Assembly (NCBI RefSeq): GCF_000760515.2
Contig: NW_013546689.1
Span: forward strand, 1 to 64,000
DNA: 64,000 nucleotides
Reading direction: 5' to 3'
Source of the DNA: Mitosporidium daphniae
Lineage: Eukaryota > Microsporidia
Below, in pieces: positions 1-12,497 of the stretch; position 1 is the first letter of the stretch, and every line of letters begins with the position of its first letter. The translations under genes and the position numbers were made by a program. The notes under the pieces are model-generated. The model worked only from the letters and a program-made list of their open reading frames with translations. It did not search any database and was not told the origin of the DNA.

Positions 1-40
1 GCTGGTATAATTTTAAAATAAATAATTAAATTCTAAAAAA

Positions 41-113
41 CGAGGCTAGCAGGGCTCGAACCTGCAATCTCTGGATTCGTAGTCCAACGCCTTTCCAATT
101 TGGCCATAGCCCC
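41..113 (-). tRNA. tRNA-Arg (anticodon ACG)
   Basis: Read on the minus strand, a 73-nt cloverleaf can be drawn. The acceptor stem is GGGGCTA/TAGCCTC with one G-T pair and a G discriminator. The D-arm is closed by GCC/GGC, and the anticodon stem is TTGGA/TCCAG with loop CTACGAA. The T-arm is GCAGG/CCTGC with loop TTCGAGC. Loop positions 34-36 read ACG, which would be deaminated to ICG and decode CGU/C/A arginine codons. No intron is seen and CCA is not encoded, as expected for a nuclear tRNA gene. Confidence 0.95.
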
Positions 114-301
114 TCGATGATGATTGCATTCTAGATTTAAATTATAGCTATAAAAAGCTACCAATTTTCTAGAACCCAGCTAACACGATCCTTATTAGTA
201 TGTTTTGGTGATGAGATCTTGAATTTGGATCTCTACCGATATGTGCATCTCTCTTTCATACTGCCTATGCGTATATATATCTCGCATTTTTTGGACCTGA
301 A

Positions 302-1527
<1,226 letters not shown>

Positions 1528-1608
1528 CCAATATGAATTGAATAAAACTTGCGAAACCACGAAATTTTACAATAACCAAAGGTATTCGCTGTGATTCGAA
1601 AATTTCAA

Positions 1609-1808
1609 AGAGAGTATATCAAGGGGGGTTCCAAAGAGAGTATATCAAGGGGGGTTCCAAAGTGAGTATATCAAGGGGGGTTCCAAAGTGAGTATATCAA
1701 GGGGGGGGTTCCAAAGAGAGTATGTCAAGGGGGGGGTTCCAAAGAGAGTATGTCAAGGGGGGGGTTCCAAAGAGAGTATGTCAAGGGGGGTTCCAAAGAG
1801 AGTGTGCC
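1609..1808. repeat. G-rich minisatellite, 26-28 bp unit, seven copies plus a partial
   Basis: Seven direct copies of a unit of the form AGAGAGTATATCAAGG..TTCCAA are followed by a truncated eighth copy. Units differ only by AGAGAG/AGTGAG, TATATC/TATGTC and the length of a G run (six or eight Gs). The array lies between the GMD stop and the next gene and contains no reading frame. The regularly spaced G runs could form G-quadruplexes on the plus strand. Confidence 0.95.
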
Positions 1809-1922
1809 TAACGGCGTGCTTTTTAATCGAATTCGGCTTTGCGAACAAGTAAAACATTGAGCAAGACATCTGAATCGTATAATTTAATTGAAACGTTAAA
1901 GTTTAACATATTTTATGAAGGT

Positions 1923-3728
1923 ATGCTCATTCAATTTCTCCCAATTTTTGTGCTGTTTTGCGTGACCCTTAACCCCTGTAATGGAGATAAAGGCGAAAAT
2001 AAAGAGCTCTCATGGATGCCACCATTGCGTAACCATCAGAAAAGTTGTGTGGAGTCCGTTATTTTTGCGAATAGCCTTAATGCATCACCTGAACTCTTTA
2101 GTGGTTTTGACGAGCCCTCTGAAATCCTCTTCATGCCTGTGGTTGTAGAAAGATCGCAATTAGTTGCTTGCAAGTTATACACAGCTAGAGACGAAGGTTC
2201 GCATAAACATGGAATTTCTGATTCCGAAAGAGAGACTATCATTCATGATATTTTAAAGTTTTTGCCCAAATCGCTGTCCTTTCAAATGGCTTCGGTAGCT
2301 CCTAAACGGATCGTGGTTCCTGGAGTTTCAGCTTCTTTATTTGCGTCTACATCTTCTTCAGAACTTGAGGATGCAGCGGCAGCTGCAGGAGTCTCTACAT
2401 CATCAGAGCTATTCAAGTCCATGAAAAGGGTATCATTTTGGTATCATATTTAGGCCATTTCCGGAATGATGGGCATGCTGGGCTCGGCAAATTCTCGGCT
2501 TCAGACACAACCCGAATCGATGTTTACTTATCAGCATGAGCTTGGGTGCAAATTTAGTGTGCCTGCTAGGACTCTTAATATCGACGGTTCGGAGTCCACT
2601 CCCATACAACACTCCTTTCTGGAAGATGATTCTTTGCTAGTTGATTCTATTGCTATAGATCCGGCTACATTTAAAATTTACAAGGCACCTCTTCTTCAGT
2701 ATGTGAGCCCATCTATTTCGAGAGGCTCGCTTTCCATCTCATACCTTGCCAAAGGGTCTGAAAGCGTAGACAACTACAAAAAGGTATCTAAAAGTCGCTT
2801 ATTTTAGGCTCTCAATATCCCCATTAAAGTGGTGGTTCATTTTGTTACGAAGATTGATTTGGGACACAATACAAAATCAACGCACTCAACCACAATCCGT
2901 TCAGTGGTCAGGGAGACCATGCTCAATAATAAGCGACATGAAACCCAGACGGAGAATAAGGATTTTAATCCCGACGCAAACTCTACGGAATATGATATAA
3001 CGACCTGGCATATCACTATTGAAACGCCGATATTGAAGGATTTCTTCCTCGAGTTAAGCTACCCAAATATTTGTCCACAAAAGCGACACAGGCTGCTATG
3101 TGCAGAAGAAAATGCGGCTCAAGAGAGAACTCCCCTTAAACTGCATCAAATTCTTCTTCCCTGGGAATTGCTTCGTAATTCTTTAGACTCCTTCCATGTG
3201 AAGCATATTGTTGAACAAGAGCCTCAGCAAGTTGTCGAAAAATTTAATGACGAAGATTCTAATCCAGAGAGCTTTTCTAAGGTAGCCATGGATATGTTAA
3301 AATCTCTCATGTCGCCTCCCAGTGTTTGGATGCGAAGTAATACAGATAATACATCGGCGATTTATCCGACATTTGAAACTGCAGAAAAACCTCAAAATCC
3401 TTCTTCAAATAAGAACTTTGATGCAGAAATTAAGTCTGTGTTAAGGGAAATGCGCGAGCTGTTTATTGACAAGGAACGCTGGGATCAAGATATCCTCAAT
3501 GAAATGTTTTCAGAAGATGAAAATTTAACCGACGACTACGCCCGCTATTTTATTGATCACAAGACCTATGAAGAAAGCAATTCCCCAGATGGCGAAAGTA
3601 CTTTTCCTTATTCGCAAAGCTTTGGCCTTATTGCCGAAAATGATCTTAATGATGAAAAGCCGACAAATGCTAGTTCTGAGGCTGAAATACATTTAGACAT
3701 TGCGATGGAGGATGAGTGGGTTCAATAA
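1923..3728 (+). CDS. Secreted or ER-lumenal protein of unknown function
   Basis: I do not recognise this family. Exons 1923-2429, 2454-2783 and 2808-3728 are joined by two 24-nt introns and give 585 aa. The chosen ATG is the first in frame and starts a typical signal peptide (MLIQFLPIFVLFCVTL, then a polar stretch), so entry to the ER is likely. The rest is hydrophilic with no further membrane span. A Ser/Ala-rich stretch sits near residues 135-165, a mixed alpha/beta-looking middle follows, and the C-terminal ~200 residues are acidic and end MEDEWVQ. Potential N-glycosylation sequons (for example NAS, NST) occur. There is no obvious retention signal or GPI site. A secreted, lineage-specific protein is possible, but nothing in the sequence assigns a role. 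Confidence 0.75.
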
Positions 3729-3841
3729 ACTCTGGCATATCGTCGAGATACTTTTTCAAAATATGTCTGGTTGACTATTCAAGCTGATTGGGGCCATGCA
3801 GAGGTCAAAATTAGTGGCACATTGGACATAAATTTATTTAA

Positions 3842-4419
3842 CTAAGCAACGACGGACATAGCATTAGATGATGAGGCCTTTGGTACCGGCATTGATGGCT
3901 CTTCGCAGACAATTTCAATATGGCATGGTGTGCTCATATAAGGATTGATGCGTCCATGGGCACGGTAGGTTCTTCGGCGGTGTTTTGGGGCCTGGTTTAC
4001 CTGAATGTGCTTGATGACAAGCGCATCGGTATTGAGTCCCTTGGACTGAGGAAAAAATTAGCATTCAAATAGCGTACCTCGCCGTTAGCCTTGGCATTCA
4101 AAAGTAAGGTGCGGATAAAGTCAACAGACTTGACTGGCCAGCGTCCTTGGGTGGTTCCATGTTGCTTGGCTTGAGCACAACGTCCAACACCTCCATTGAA
4201 GCGGCGGAATGGAATACACTGCTTTTTATCGGTAACGTCTGCAAGATAAGCAAGCGCTTTGGTCAGGCGCATTCCCTTCACAGCCATCGCAGTTTCATGA
4301 GTATTCTTAAAGTGTGTTCGGAGGTAATTTCCAGAAGATTTACAAACTACAAAATCCAGTAAATAAAGAACATCCAAACCTTTAGAAGACTCGCTTATTT
4401 TATAGTTATACTTGGTCAT
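3842..4419 (-). CDS. RPL17: 60S ribosomal protein uL22 (L17)
   Basis: Component of the large cytosolic ribosomal subunit that lines the exit tunnel. Exons on the minus strand are 4380-4419, 4078-4346 and 3842-4045 (170 aa), with introns of 33 and 32 nt. Family signatures are contiguous after splicing: [48 protein letters not shown] and [20 protein letters not shown]. The ATG at 4419 gives MTKYNYKIS; an upstream in-frame Met would add a non-homologous leader. The C-terminal tail, about 20 residues ending SVVA, is not conserved. The gene lies head-to-head with eL37, 101 bp away, which suggests a shared promoter. Confidence 0.96.
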
Positions 4420-4520
4420 GTCAATGGATGAAATATGCGGAGGGAACGAAGGAAATTGGTAAAATAGAAACAAATCTTTTTATTAATAACCTTTAATTTT
4501 AAATTTTAATTTTTTGATAC
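4420..4520. promoter_or_regulatory. Bidirectional promoter of the uL22 and eL37 genes
   Basis: The 101 bp between the two divergent ribosomal protein start codons must contain both promoters. It is AT-rich and holds a long TTTAATTTTAAATTTTAATT block about 15-40 bp before the eL37 ATG. The same kind of block sits before many other genes here. No TATA box or known ribosomal-protein element is convincing. Confidence 0.6.
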
Positions 4521-4886
4521 ATGGTAATTCTCAGCACCTGTTTCGTCTATCACAGCTATATGCCACTTATTCCATCTGTTGAATTGGAATTGAAATGACA
4601 TTTTTCACCTTGTTCCTCGTATATTATTCTCACAATTTAGACAAAAGGAACATCCAGTTTCGGTAAACGCCACGTCAAATCTCACTCCCTGTGCCGTCGT
4701 TGCGGAAACCGTTCATATCACATTCAGAAGAAAACATGCGCTCAATGCGGTTTCCCATCACCCAAGATCAGAAAATATAACTGGAGTCAGAAGGGAATCC
4801 GTAGAAAGACAACCGGATCTGGTAGAATGCGCTACCTGAAGACCATGCCCCAGCGCTTTAAGGGTGGATTCCGTGAAGGTTTGTGA
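4521..4886 (+). CDS. RPL37: 60S ribosomal protein eL37
   Basis: Zinc-binding protein of the large ribosomal subunit. The first exon is only the ATG (4521-4523). A 117-nt intron, one of the longest in the window, follows, and exon 2 (4641-4886) encodes [11 protein letters not shown] onward, 82 aa in total. The zinc ligands are visible as CRRC and CAQC, with KYNWS and [11 protein letters not shown] downstream. The start was chosen because the family begins M-T-K-G and the only ATG followed directly by GT with a downstream TTTAG acceptor is this one. An intron immediately after the start codon is common in fungal ribosomal protein genes. The usual basic C-terminal tail is shorter than in animals. 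Confidence 0.95.
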
Positions 4887-5008
4887 GCCATTAGTCTTTT
4901 TATGCTAACATTTTTTGATCTCTTGCAATTTGTTTAATATTCATCCCTAACTTCGATCTAGGTGTTTCTGCGTAAACTGAAAAGGCTGCATATTTAATAA
5001 AGCTGTAG

Positions 5009-6852
5009 TCAGATCTTCAAAGGCTTTACGCTCAATGAGATGGTGTTTTCTTCATCATCGCCACGACCGGATTGAAGAGGAGGGTCCTTAATCATTGTGA
5101 CTGTGGTGGTGCTTTTGCTCCCGTAGGGTTCAGAGTGAATTGTGTTGCAATTTGTAGCACCTATAGCTCTTTTAAGGTCGGTAGCATAGATGTGGATTTG
5201 CTGCCTAAGACATTTGTACGAGGATAGGAAATTTGAGAGATCAGATTGATGTGCCTTTTTCAACGAATTTATCTAGAAGCAGCGTTAGGATGATTATCTC
5301 GGGGTTGGGGTAGGAAATTTCGCGAGTCAAGTAAATCTTACCTGTTGTTCAATGTCTCGCGATTGCCGTTCGTTGGCATCTATTTTCTCCTGAATTAATT
5401 GTCGTTCGCGAGAAAGGGCTTCATATTCAGCTTTCAGCGTTCCAAGGGACGACTCGAAAAGTGTCCTGCGCGTTGCTTGGCTGGAATGCAGCTTTTCGGT
5501 GCGCTCCAGGGCCAGACTCAACTGGCGACGGGCCTGTTCGTCCCTGATCTCGGCATCTTTTAATTCCGCCAAAAGACGGGATTCCTTGTCCGACAGCTGG
5601 GCAAAGGACAGCTCAGCATCAGACCTCTTTTGCAAGGACTCCAAGGCGATGTTCATCGCCTCTAGCGTTCGCTGGACATCTGAGATGGACTCGTTAAGCG
5701 AATCGGCTCTAAAAAGCGTCTCTCTATGGCTCTTTTCTAAAGAGCTAATTTGGTCCTTTTCCAAGTCAATTTCGGCGGAACATTCTTTGATTGCCTACAA
5801 AAAGAACGATTGCAATCTACATTAAATAGAGCCTCTGGGTTTGACACAATTTGCCCCTGAAGCCTGTGGCACTCTTGTTTGATTTGCAACGTAATAAATT
5901 GCTCGGAAGACTAAAGGATCAAAATTTGTTGCGTACAAGTTTGTCGTCCAACGCAGATTTTTCCTCCTTGAGCGTGTCAACCTGTGAAGTCATTTGCAGT
6001 TGAATTGTTTTTAATTCCTTCAGCTCAGCAGAGATGGCCTTTATGTGGTCCTCAATAACAGCCACTTTGGGTTCTTCCGCAGCAATAGCATCTCTAAGTT
6101 TACATGAAAGAGAAATGGTATACTTTAGCGTCAAAAAGCGGGATTGAAGCTGGAGCCTTCCAGACTCGGCCTTTTTTTTTGCCTGTATTATTTTGGACTA
6201 AAGATAACAAATAACACTAGCACACCGATTTCATAGTAAGGCCTTCGACGATCGCAATTTGCTCTTCTCGAAATTTTGCAAAATTGATGACCCCAGAAAG
6301 AATCATTCTAAAACGAGACCCTACGGGGCTTATGATATCCCTAAGCGAAAAGTCATCTATTCCAACGGCCTCCATCAACCGAGATCTAATTGGGGTTAAA
6401 AACAACTCAAATAAGAAAAGAAACAAAAGCAAACCCCCAAGCAGGATTATAGATGTATCCTGGAATGATGGCGTTGAAAAGGAAAACACCAAGCATAATG
6501 GGTATGAAGGGCAATTGAAAAACACGTACGTAGAGCGATGAAAGGAGGACAATGCAAGGGCTTCTGAATGTAGCTCTGGATACTCTAGCAGCGACAGTAC
6601 ATTTGAATAGGAGTTGGGATCCGATTTTCCCATGCCCATAAATAGGGCAATAAGCCCCTCAAATATTCGTTGCACAATTGCTGGACTCGGCTTGGTGAGC
6701 TCGACTTCGGATAATGGGAGATGGAGCTCTTCCATGATCTGAATGATCTCAATAGGCCTTAATTCTGGAAACGGTCTCCACTTTGGAGGAGAAGCATTTT
6801 GGGAAGAGTTGGCCGATTGGGCGGTGTTGGAGGAGATGGCGCTCTTGTTCAT
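5009..6852 (-). CDS. NUF2: Kinetochore protein Nuf2 (Ndc80 complex)
   Basis: Forms the microtubule-binding head of the Ndc80 complex with Ndc80. Minus-strand exons are 6530-6852, 6226-6385, 5937-6197, 5821-5910, 5342-5794 and 5009-5272 (516 aa). The introns are 144, 28, 26, 26 and 69 nt. The N-terminal calponin-homology fold shows FPELRPIEIIQIMEEL, YPELHSEALALSSFHRS, RLMEAVGIDDFSLRDI and INFAKFREEQ. After it come long heptad-rich coiled coils with the Nuf2 hallmark IVSNPEALF. The C-terminal ~85 residues are less coiled and end in an acidic stretch. The gene is divergent from mitofusin with only 58 bp between the start codons. Confidence 0.93.
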
Positions 6853-6910
6853 TTACACAATTTTTGTAAATTTAATTTGGGAACCCTGTGGTTTTTAATT
6901 GATTTTCCAG

Positions 6911-9497
6911 ATGCAAGCAAGTGTCATTCTTCCCTCTAAGGTGCATGTAGCTACCGAGAGAAATGTTGTACCCAATTTGGATATCGATGCATTTAACCAA
7001 TTTTCTTCTTTTCCATCTACCCTGGTTTCGCCAAGCTTTTCCACTCCCTCTTCACACCATCGCGAGGAAACTTTGGTAACAGAATCAACCTATGAGACAA
7101 GAAAACAATCTTTGATGAAGCTCCTTAACGAGACCCTTGATATTGTCTCCGATTTGGAATCTAAAATTGAAATTTCAGCACCTGGACAGAATCACAATGG
7201 AAGCGGTGGTGAGTCTCTATCGTTTCCAAGCAGCTTTACTTTTCGATTTCCAATCCGGAGTGGACAAATTAAAATTTTGCATCTTTCTTTGCCTCCATCG
7301 GCACGCTCCCCCCAGCTTTCTATCCTCGAAGATGATCTAATGACCAGAAGGCTGCTTTTGCTAAAGCTCCATTCGACGCTTACCCACATTGAGCGGCTAA
7401 AGTTGAGATTGCTTGATTCCTCCGTCCGAATCCTGGTGACTGGCGACGTAAATTCGGGAAAGTCAACGCTTATAAACGCGCTGCTCGGATTGCCCGAGTT
7501 TCTAGTGATAGACCAGCAGCCATGCACTTCTGCTTATTGCGAAGTTGTTCTTGACCACCCTTGTACATTTGACCCCCAACTCCCGGTCCATGCTATCCCA
7601 CGTCTTGAGGGATATTCCCCGGAAGATAAATCTTCCTTTAGAGCGATCTCTACCTCAGAAATGCAACACCTTTCTGCAGGCAGCATTGATTCCATTTTGG
7701 AAGATGGGATTGAAAGGCCATACGCCTGGTTTAGGATTTTTCTCCAAAATTCATCGAATCTTGAATTTTTTTCCGCCAGTCAACAGGAAAAGGCAGCAGA
7801 TTCATCTGACATTCTTCCTTTTTCGTGCTCCATAATTGATTCTCCAGGGCTTAATCACGACACCTTTCAGACGATGAGTTTGTTTGCCAGGCAAGATGAC
7901 ATTGACATCCTGATTTTTGTCATCAACGCAGCCAATCATTTGACTCTTTCGGTAACTTCTTATTTTTGATTTCTAATTGTAGGCATCTGAATTTTTAAAC
8001 GAAGCTTCGCGGGAAAAGGAAAAGATATTCATCGTTGTCAATAAGTTTGACGACATCAAAGACAAACAAAAATGCAGAAGAATTGTTATGCAGCAAATCG
8101 CCAATCTCCTTCCCGCAACATACAAAGATGCAGATAGGCTTGTTCATTTTGTTAGTGCCAAAGATGCTTGCCATAGCGGTTCGGCTGGCCCTGCACATCA
8201 AGATCTTTCCGAGAATTTTGTCCAATTTCTTAAATCTCTCTCTAGTTGGGCTACTAGTCCAGAGTTGCGGGCAAAAACAAAACTAGGCCCTCCTGCAACT
8301 TTCATCGGGGCCCTTTTGAATGATATTTTGTATCTTTCTTTATTTAATATTTCTGCGGTAGAAGCCGAAATACGACGAATTGTTGCGATTGCTGCGCAGG
8401 AAACACCCCTGGAAGAGAAATTGGCAAAAAGCGCTTCCTTTTTTGTTGATCCCTCCTATTTGGATTGCGAGGGAGACATTGCGGCTAGGGCCGCTCTTTC
8501 GGCATCTTTGGAACAATTGGGGGCATTGGTTGATGGGGGTGGCCTCTTGGTTTCTGCCCGTCTTGTGCAAGTGAGTGGTGCACAATGGCCCGGTTCTTTT
8601 GCCCTTTTTTCAATACCCGGATGGATTTGTGCCTTTTCAAAGACCTTGGAGGCTGTCGTTGTCTCACAACTAGCCATCTGTAAATCGATTTCGGTTGGCC
8701 ACGGGTGCGAAGGGGCTTCTCGTATCCACATAAAGGCCCGTCAAATATTGCCTGAAATTTTCGACAGGAGCAATTTGGATGAGCTGGCATCTCAGGCAGC
8801 TAGCAGTGGCAAGTTTTCTGACCTAGCCAACAGCCCCACTTGTCACACACCCGATCTAAGTGCATTTAAGATTTCTGGATGGGCTATTCTTCTTGATATC
8901 CGATCGGAACTATTCCAAATAGCGACTTGCTTTGGTACCCTTGGCGCAGTTACTGGCTTGACCGGTCTGGCATTTCGGTTGGGCCTATCTTCTACACTTG
9001 GAACGATTGCCGAAACGTACTTCAAATATGGCCACATGACACGCTCTCATGGCCATGGCTCAAGTGGGCGGGGCATATTTTCTCCCTCTCTGGCGCTTGG
9101 TTCTGTTCTCATTGCTGCCATTGGCTTTGGAGCGATTACGCTATCAAGGGAATCCTTGGGTATCGATTCAAAGCCTGATAGCACACCATCTCCTGGTCGG
9201 TTTGAGACCCATTTACGAGAAAAGGTTGCCACCTCCATCGTAAAGAAGCTCCAATCGTCCTGCTGGAAGGAGTATGAATCGGCAGCCCTTGCTACCATTA
9301 CTCGAGATGCTACGCGTGCTTCCGTTTTGGATGTCCAGACTCGCTTCCAAATCCATCTTGCGGCGTGTACACGCAGGCAAGCCTCGAGAGAAGCATACAT
9401 CTCGCTTCTCGAAGATCGACACGCATATTTCAGGGGATTGCAGCGAAAATGCAATGTATTGCTAACGGAATTAGAAGCTACAGCTCCCGGCTATTGA
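6911..9497 (+). CDS. FZO1: Mitofusin / Fzo1-like outer mitochondrial membrane GTPase
   Basis: Dynamin-family GTPase that drives fusion of mitochondrial outer membranes. Two exons (6911-7951, 7983-9497; 31-nt intron) give 851 aa, the size of yeast Fzo1. The G1 loop GDVNSGKST is near residue 180, G3 is DSPG and G4 is VNKFDD. A heptad region precedes the GTPase domain. Two hydrophobic segments around residues 655-680 and 710-730 form the family's membrane hairpin, and a C-terminal coiled region follows. The ATG at 6911 is the first Met in the open frame. It implies the organism keeps dynamic mitochondria, in contrast to the mitosomes of derived microsporidia. Confidence 0.93.
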
Positions 9498-9662
9498 TAA
9501 CACAAGCCAGCCACTATTTATGCGATCAGGTGCCGCCAAAACAAAAAGTCGCGTCTTCAGTAAAATTTTACAACGAAAGCGAGGGGATATTCCAACTTAA
9601 CGGCAGCGCTTCCAATAAATTTCGGTCCAATTCAACGCCGGCATCTCTCGTTACTACTTAAT

Positions 9663-11526
9663 TTATTGTTTGTTTTTCTTGGAAATGAAAGTACGTTTCG
9701 GTCGAGCGTTGATGGCCTTGGAGTGTTGCACAAGATTTTCGGCCCGCTTCAAATCTCTCTCGGCAATTAAAAGCTAAAATTAGAAAAAAGGAGACTACCT
9801 TTTTCTGCTCGCTCTCCTCGACAAGGATCTCGGCCACTTGAATTTCAACGGAAGAAATCCATTTGGCAGCTTCTATTAATCGTTCACTTGGAATTGTCCT
9901 TTGCGACACCAACGAACCGCCATTTTTTATGGCTGATTTGAGCACCTTTCGATCGGATTCGCCAACAAGAGAAATTGCCCTCCCTGAGCGGCCGGCTCTA
10001 GCTGTTCTTCCAATCCTATGCTGATACTTTATGTATTCTGAAGGCAATGACCAGTTTATGACTGTCGAGATTCCGGGAATGTCAAGCCCCCTGGCTGCCA
10101 CATCGGTACATAGAAGAATAGAGCCCTTTCCTTCGCACACAGATTGTTTGAATTTAGCAAGGGATGTAGAGCGCTGAATTTGAGTGAGATCTCCATGAAG
10201 TTCGTGTATGGAAGAAGGTAATCCCCGAAGACCGAGCAAAATACGAGCCTTATGCGTTCGATCTTTCGATGGGAAAAAGACGATTATACCAGAGGAACTT
10301 TTATCCGTGTCATCCGATTTTGGACAAGTCAGGATTTCAAGTAGTGACACTAGTAGTGCGTCTCTGGTCTCGTTTTCAGGGAGAGACCGGACACGAATAA
10401 ATTCCTGACTAAGCCTGGATGCAATTGCCTCTGCAGAATTGATTTGCAGCTGAATGGGCCTTACCAGGGACAGTCTTGCCAGCCCATCAATTGCGGCCGT
10501 CGTTCCGAGTGTGGCACTGAACAGCATCGTTTGTCGTTGCCGAGGACACGACTTGATGATGAAATTTAGTTCGTCGGAAAACCCATCTTCCAACATTCTA
10601 TCGGCCTCATCAAGAATGAGAACCTCAATGGAGTCTAAACTGATTGCAGATGAATTGTGTAGCAAATCGACCAGGCGACCTGGAGTCGCCACAATGATAT
10701 CTGGAAGACGGCGAAGCTCGGCTTCTTGGGTTGCAATAGATAGGCCGCCAGCTAACAAACAAATGCCCAACGTTGAATAATGGCAAAGAAGTCTCCAGAC
10801 CTCGGTACACTGCGATGCAAGCTCGCGGGTTGGAAGAAGGACCAAAACCCTGATTGCGGAGGAAGATTTTGCCCCCACTTGGGCCTGAAGAAGGCGCTCA
10901 ATGGTTGGGATGGCAAAGGCAGCAGTTTTTCCAGACCCTGTTACGGCACATCCAAAAACATCTCTCCCGGTAAGGATTATCGGAATTGCAGCAGATTGAA
11001 TTGGGGTAGGCTGCACAAATCCCAACTGAATCGTAATTGCCTTCAGCAAAGGTCTTGACAATTGAAAGTCGGTGAAAGATGCTGCTTGCTGTGAAACAGT
11101 GCAAAGCTTCTCAATCAAGGGTGAGTCGACAGCAGAAGAATCGGTGTCAACGCTATGTGAGCCGGTATCAAATTCAGATGCCATTGGCAGGTCGGAGTCG
11201 GAATCTGAAAATTCCCCACTAGGGTCAATGTTAGTGTTTAGGTTGAAAGTAGATTTTGGCATTGAAGAAGGAGACAAGAGATCAAGAAGCTCCCTTTTTT
11301 TACGGATCACCTGCTCTAAAATGTCGCTTTCATCTAGGGTAAGAGGAGGCTCAACGGAGACCGGTGACTTGGAATCCATCGGCTCTTCTTCAGTTTCGTG
11401 GCTGAAAAAGCTAAAATCAGCGCTAAACTCATCCTGATGCTCCAGATCTTGTTTGTGCCGATCACTGGATTGCTCCTGCACATTGTTCGTAAAGATCGAT
11501 GGAGCCTTTTTTATTTTTTTGGCCAT
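9663..11526 (-). CDS. DRS1: DEAD-box RNA helicase, DRS1/DDX27 type
   Basis: Nucleolar helicase needed for 60S subunit assembly. Exons 9799-11526 and 9663-9773 with a 25-nt intron give 612 aa. Motifs run in order: Q motif (FVQPTPIQ), I (AVTGSGKTAAF), Ia (PTRELA), Ib (TPGRL), II (DEAD), III (SAT), V (ARGLDIPG) and VI (HRIGRTARAGRSGR). The acidic N-terminal third is typical of Drs1. Without the intron the C terminus reads through into unrelated residues. With it, the end becomes a Drs1-like basic tail containing AERDLKRAENL and ARPKRTFIS, which supports both the splice and the subfamily. The ATG at 11526 starts MAKKIKK; the frame upstream is open only through a TTG. Confidence 0.94.
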
Positions 11527-11585
11527 TTCCGGCAAATTAAATAAATAAACGAGAAAATAAATCCGAATTTAAATTTTACATTGCA

Positions 11586-12447
11586 ATGAGTGGGTTTAAA
11601 ACCATTACATCTTCCCTTGGTGCGTTTGGACTTGTGGGCACCGCTGCTGCCATTCAAGCCTCGCTGTTTAATGTCGATGGTGGATATCGCGGTGTAAAGT
11701 TTTCCCGTCTAAGCGGTGTCCTTGATACGGTCTATGAAGAGGGAACGCATTTCCTTATCCCCTGGATTGAAAGTGTTCATCTTTATGATGTTCGTGCTCG
11801 CCCTCGAAATATCCCATCGCTGACGGGGACCAAAGGTCGGTTTAAAGAGCAATTTATTTGTAGATCTTCAGATGGTTAACATCACTCTTCGTGTTTTGGC
11901 AAAGCCAGATACCGCACACCTTCCACAGATACACCGGGAAATTGGCCCCGATTATGACGAGAGGGTTCTGCCCTCCATCGCCAACGAGGTTCTGAAGGCC
12001 GTTGTGGCGCAATTCAATGCATCACAGCTCATTACACAGCGAGAAAAGGTGTCTAAACTGATCCGGGAAAGACTGACCGAACGATCGGCAATTTTCAACA
12101 TCATTCTTGATGATGTTTCCCTTGTCAATGTTCAGTTTGGCGAAGAATTCGCACATGCCGTTGAAGCCAAGCAGATTGCACAGCAGGATGCGCAGAGATC
12201 GGCCTTCATCATCGAGCGAGCGATTCAAGAGAAGCAATCCACAATTGTCAAGGCAGAAGGCGAGGCACTGGCAGCCACTCTTATTGGAGATGCGGTTGCA
12301 AAAAATCCGGCCTTCCTCCAATTAAGAAAGATCGAAGCGGCTAAAGAGATCGCGCAACATATTGCAAAAAGCTCCAATTCGGTCTACCTCAATGCCGAAA
12401 GTTTACTATTGAATTTGGCGCATTTACAGCAGCAGCCGGACAAATAA
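11586..12447 (+). CDS. PHB2: Prohibitin 2
   Basis: Ring-forming inner mitochondrial membrane scaffold/chaperone that partners with Phb1 and the m-AAA protease. Exons 11586-11835 and 11864-12447 (28-nt intron) give 277 aa. A membrane anchor lies at residues 8-27. The SPFH domain and coiled coil follow: RARPRNIPSLTGTKD, LQMVNITLRV, FNASQLITQREKVS, AVEAKQIAQQDAQR and a C-terminal VYLNAESLLLNL. The signatures DLQMVNI, NASQLITQR and KNPAFLQLRKI are those of Phb2 rather than Phb1. It is divergent from DRS1, with 59 bp between the start codons that contain an AAATTTAAATTTT block. No Phb1 is present in the window. Confidence 0.95.
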
Positions 12448-12497
12448 TTTGTTGATAAAATTACCGATGTGGCGGCGTGTACCGCAAAATAAATATT

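Noticed and set aside
1609-1808. CRISPR-like array
   Set aside because: The units abut directly with no unique spacers, and the genome is eukaryotic; this is a minisatellite.
11586-12447. Prohibitin 1
   Set aside because: DLQMVNI, NASQLITQR and KNPAFLQLRKI are Phb2 signatures; Phb1 has different residues at these places.
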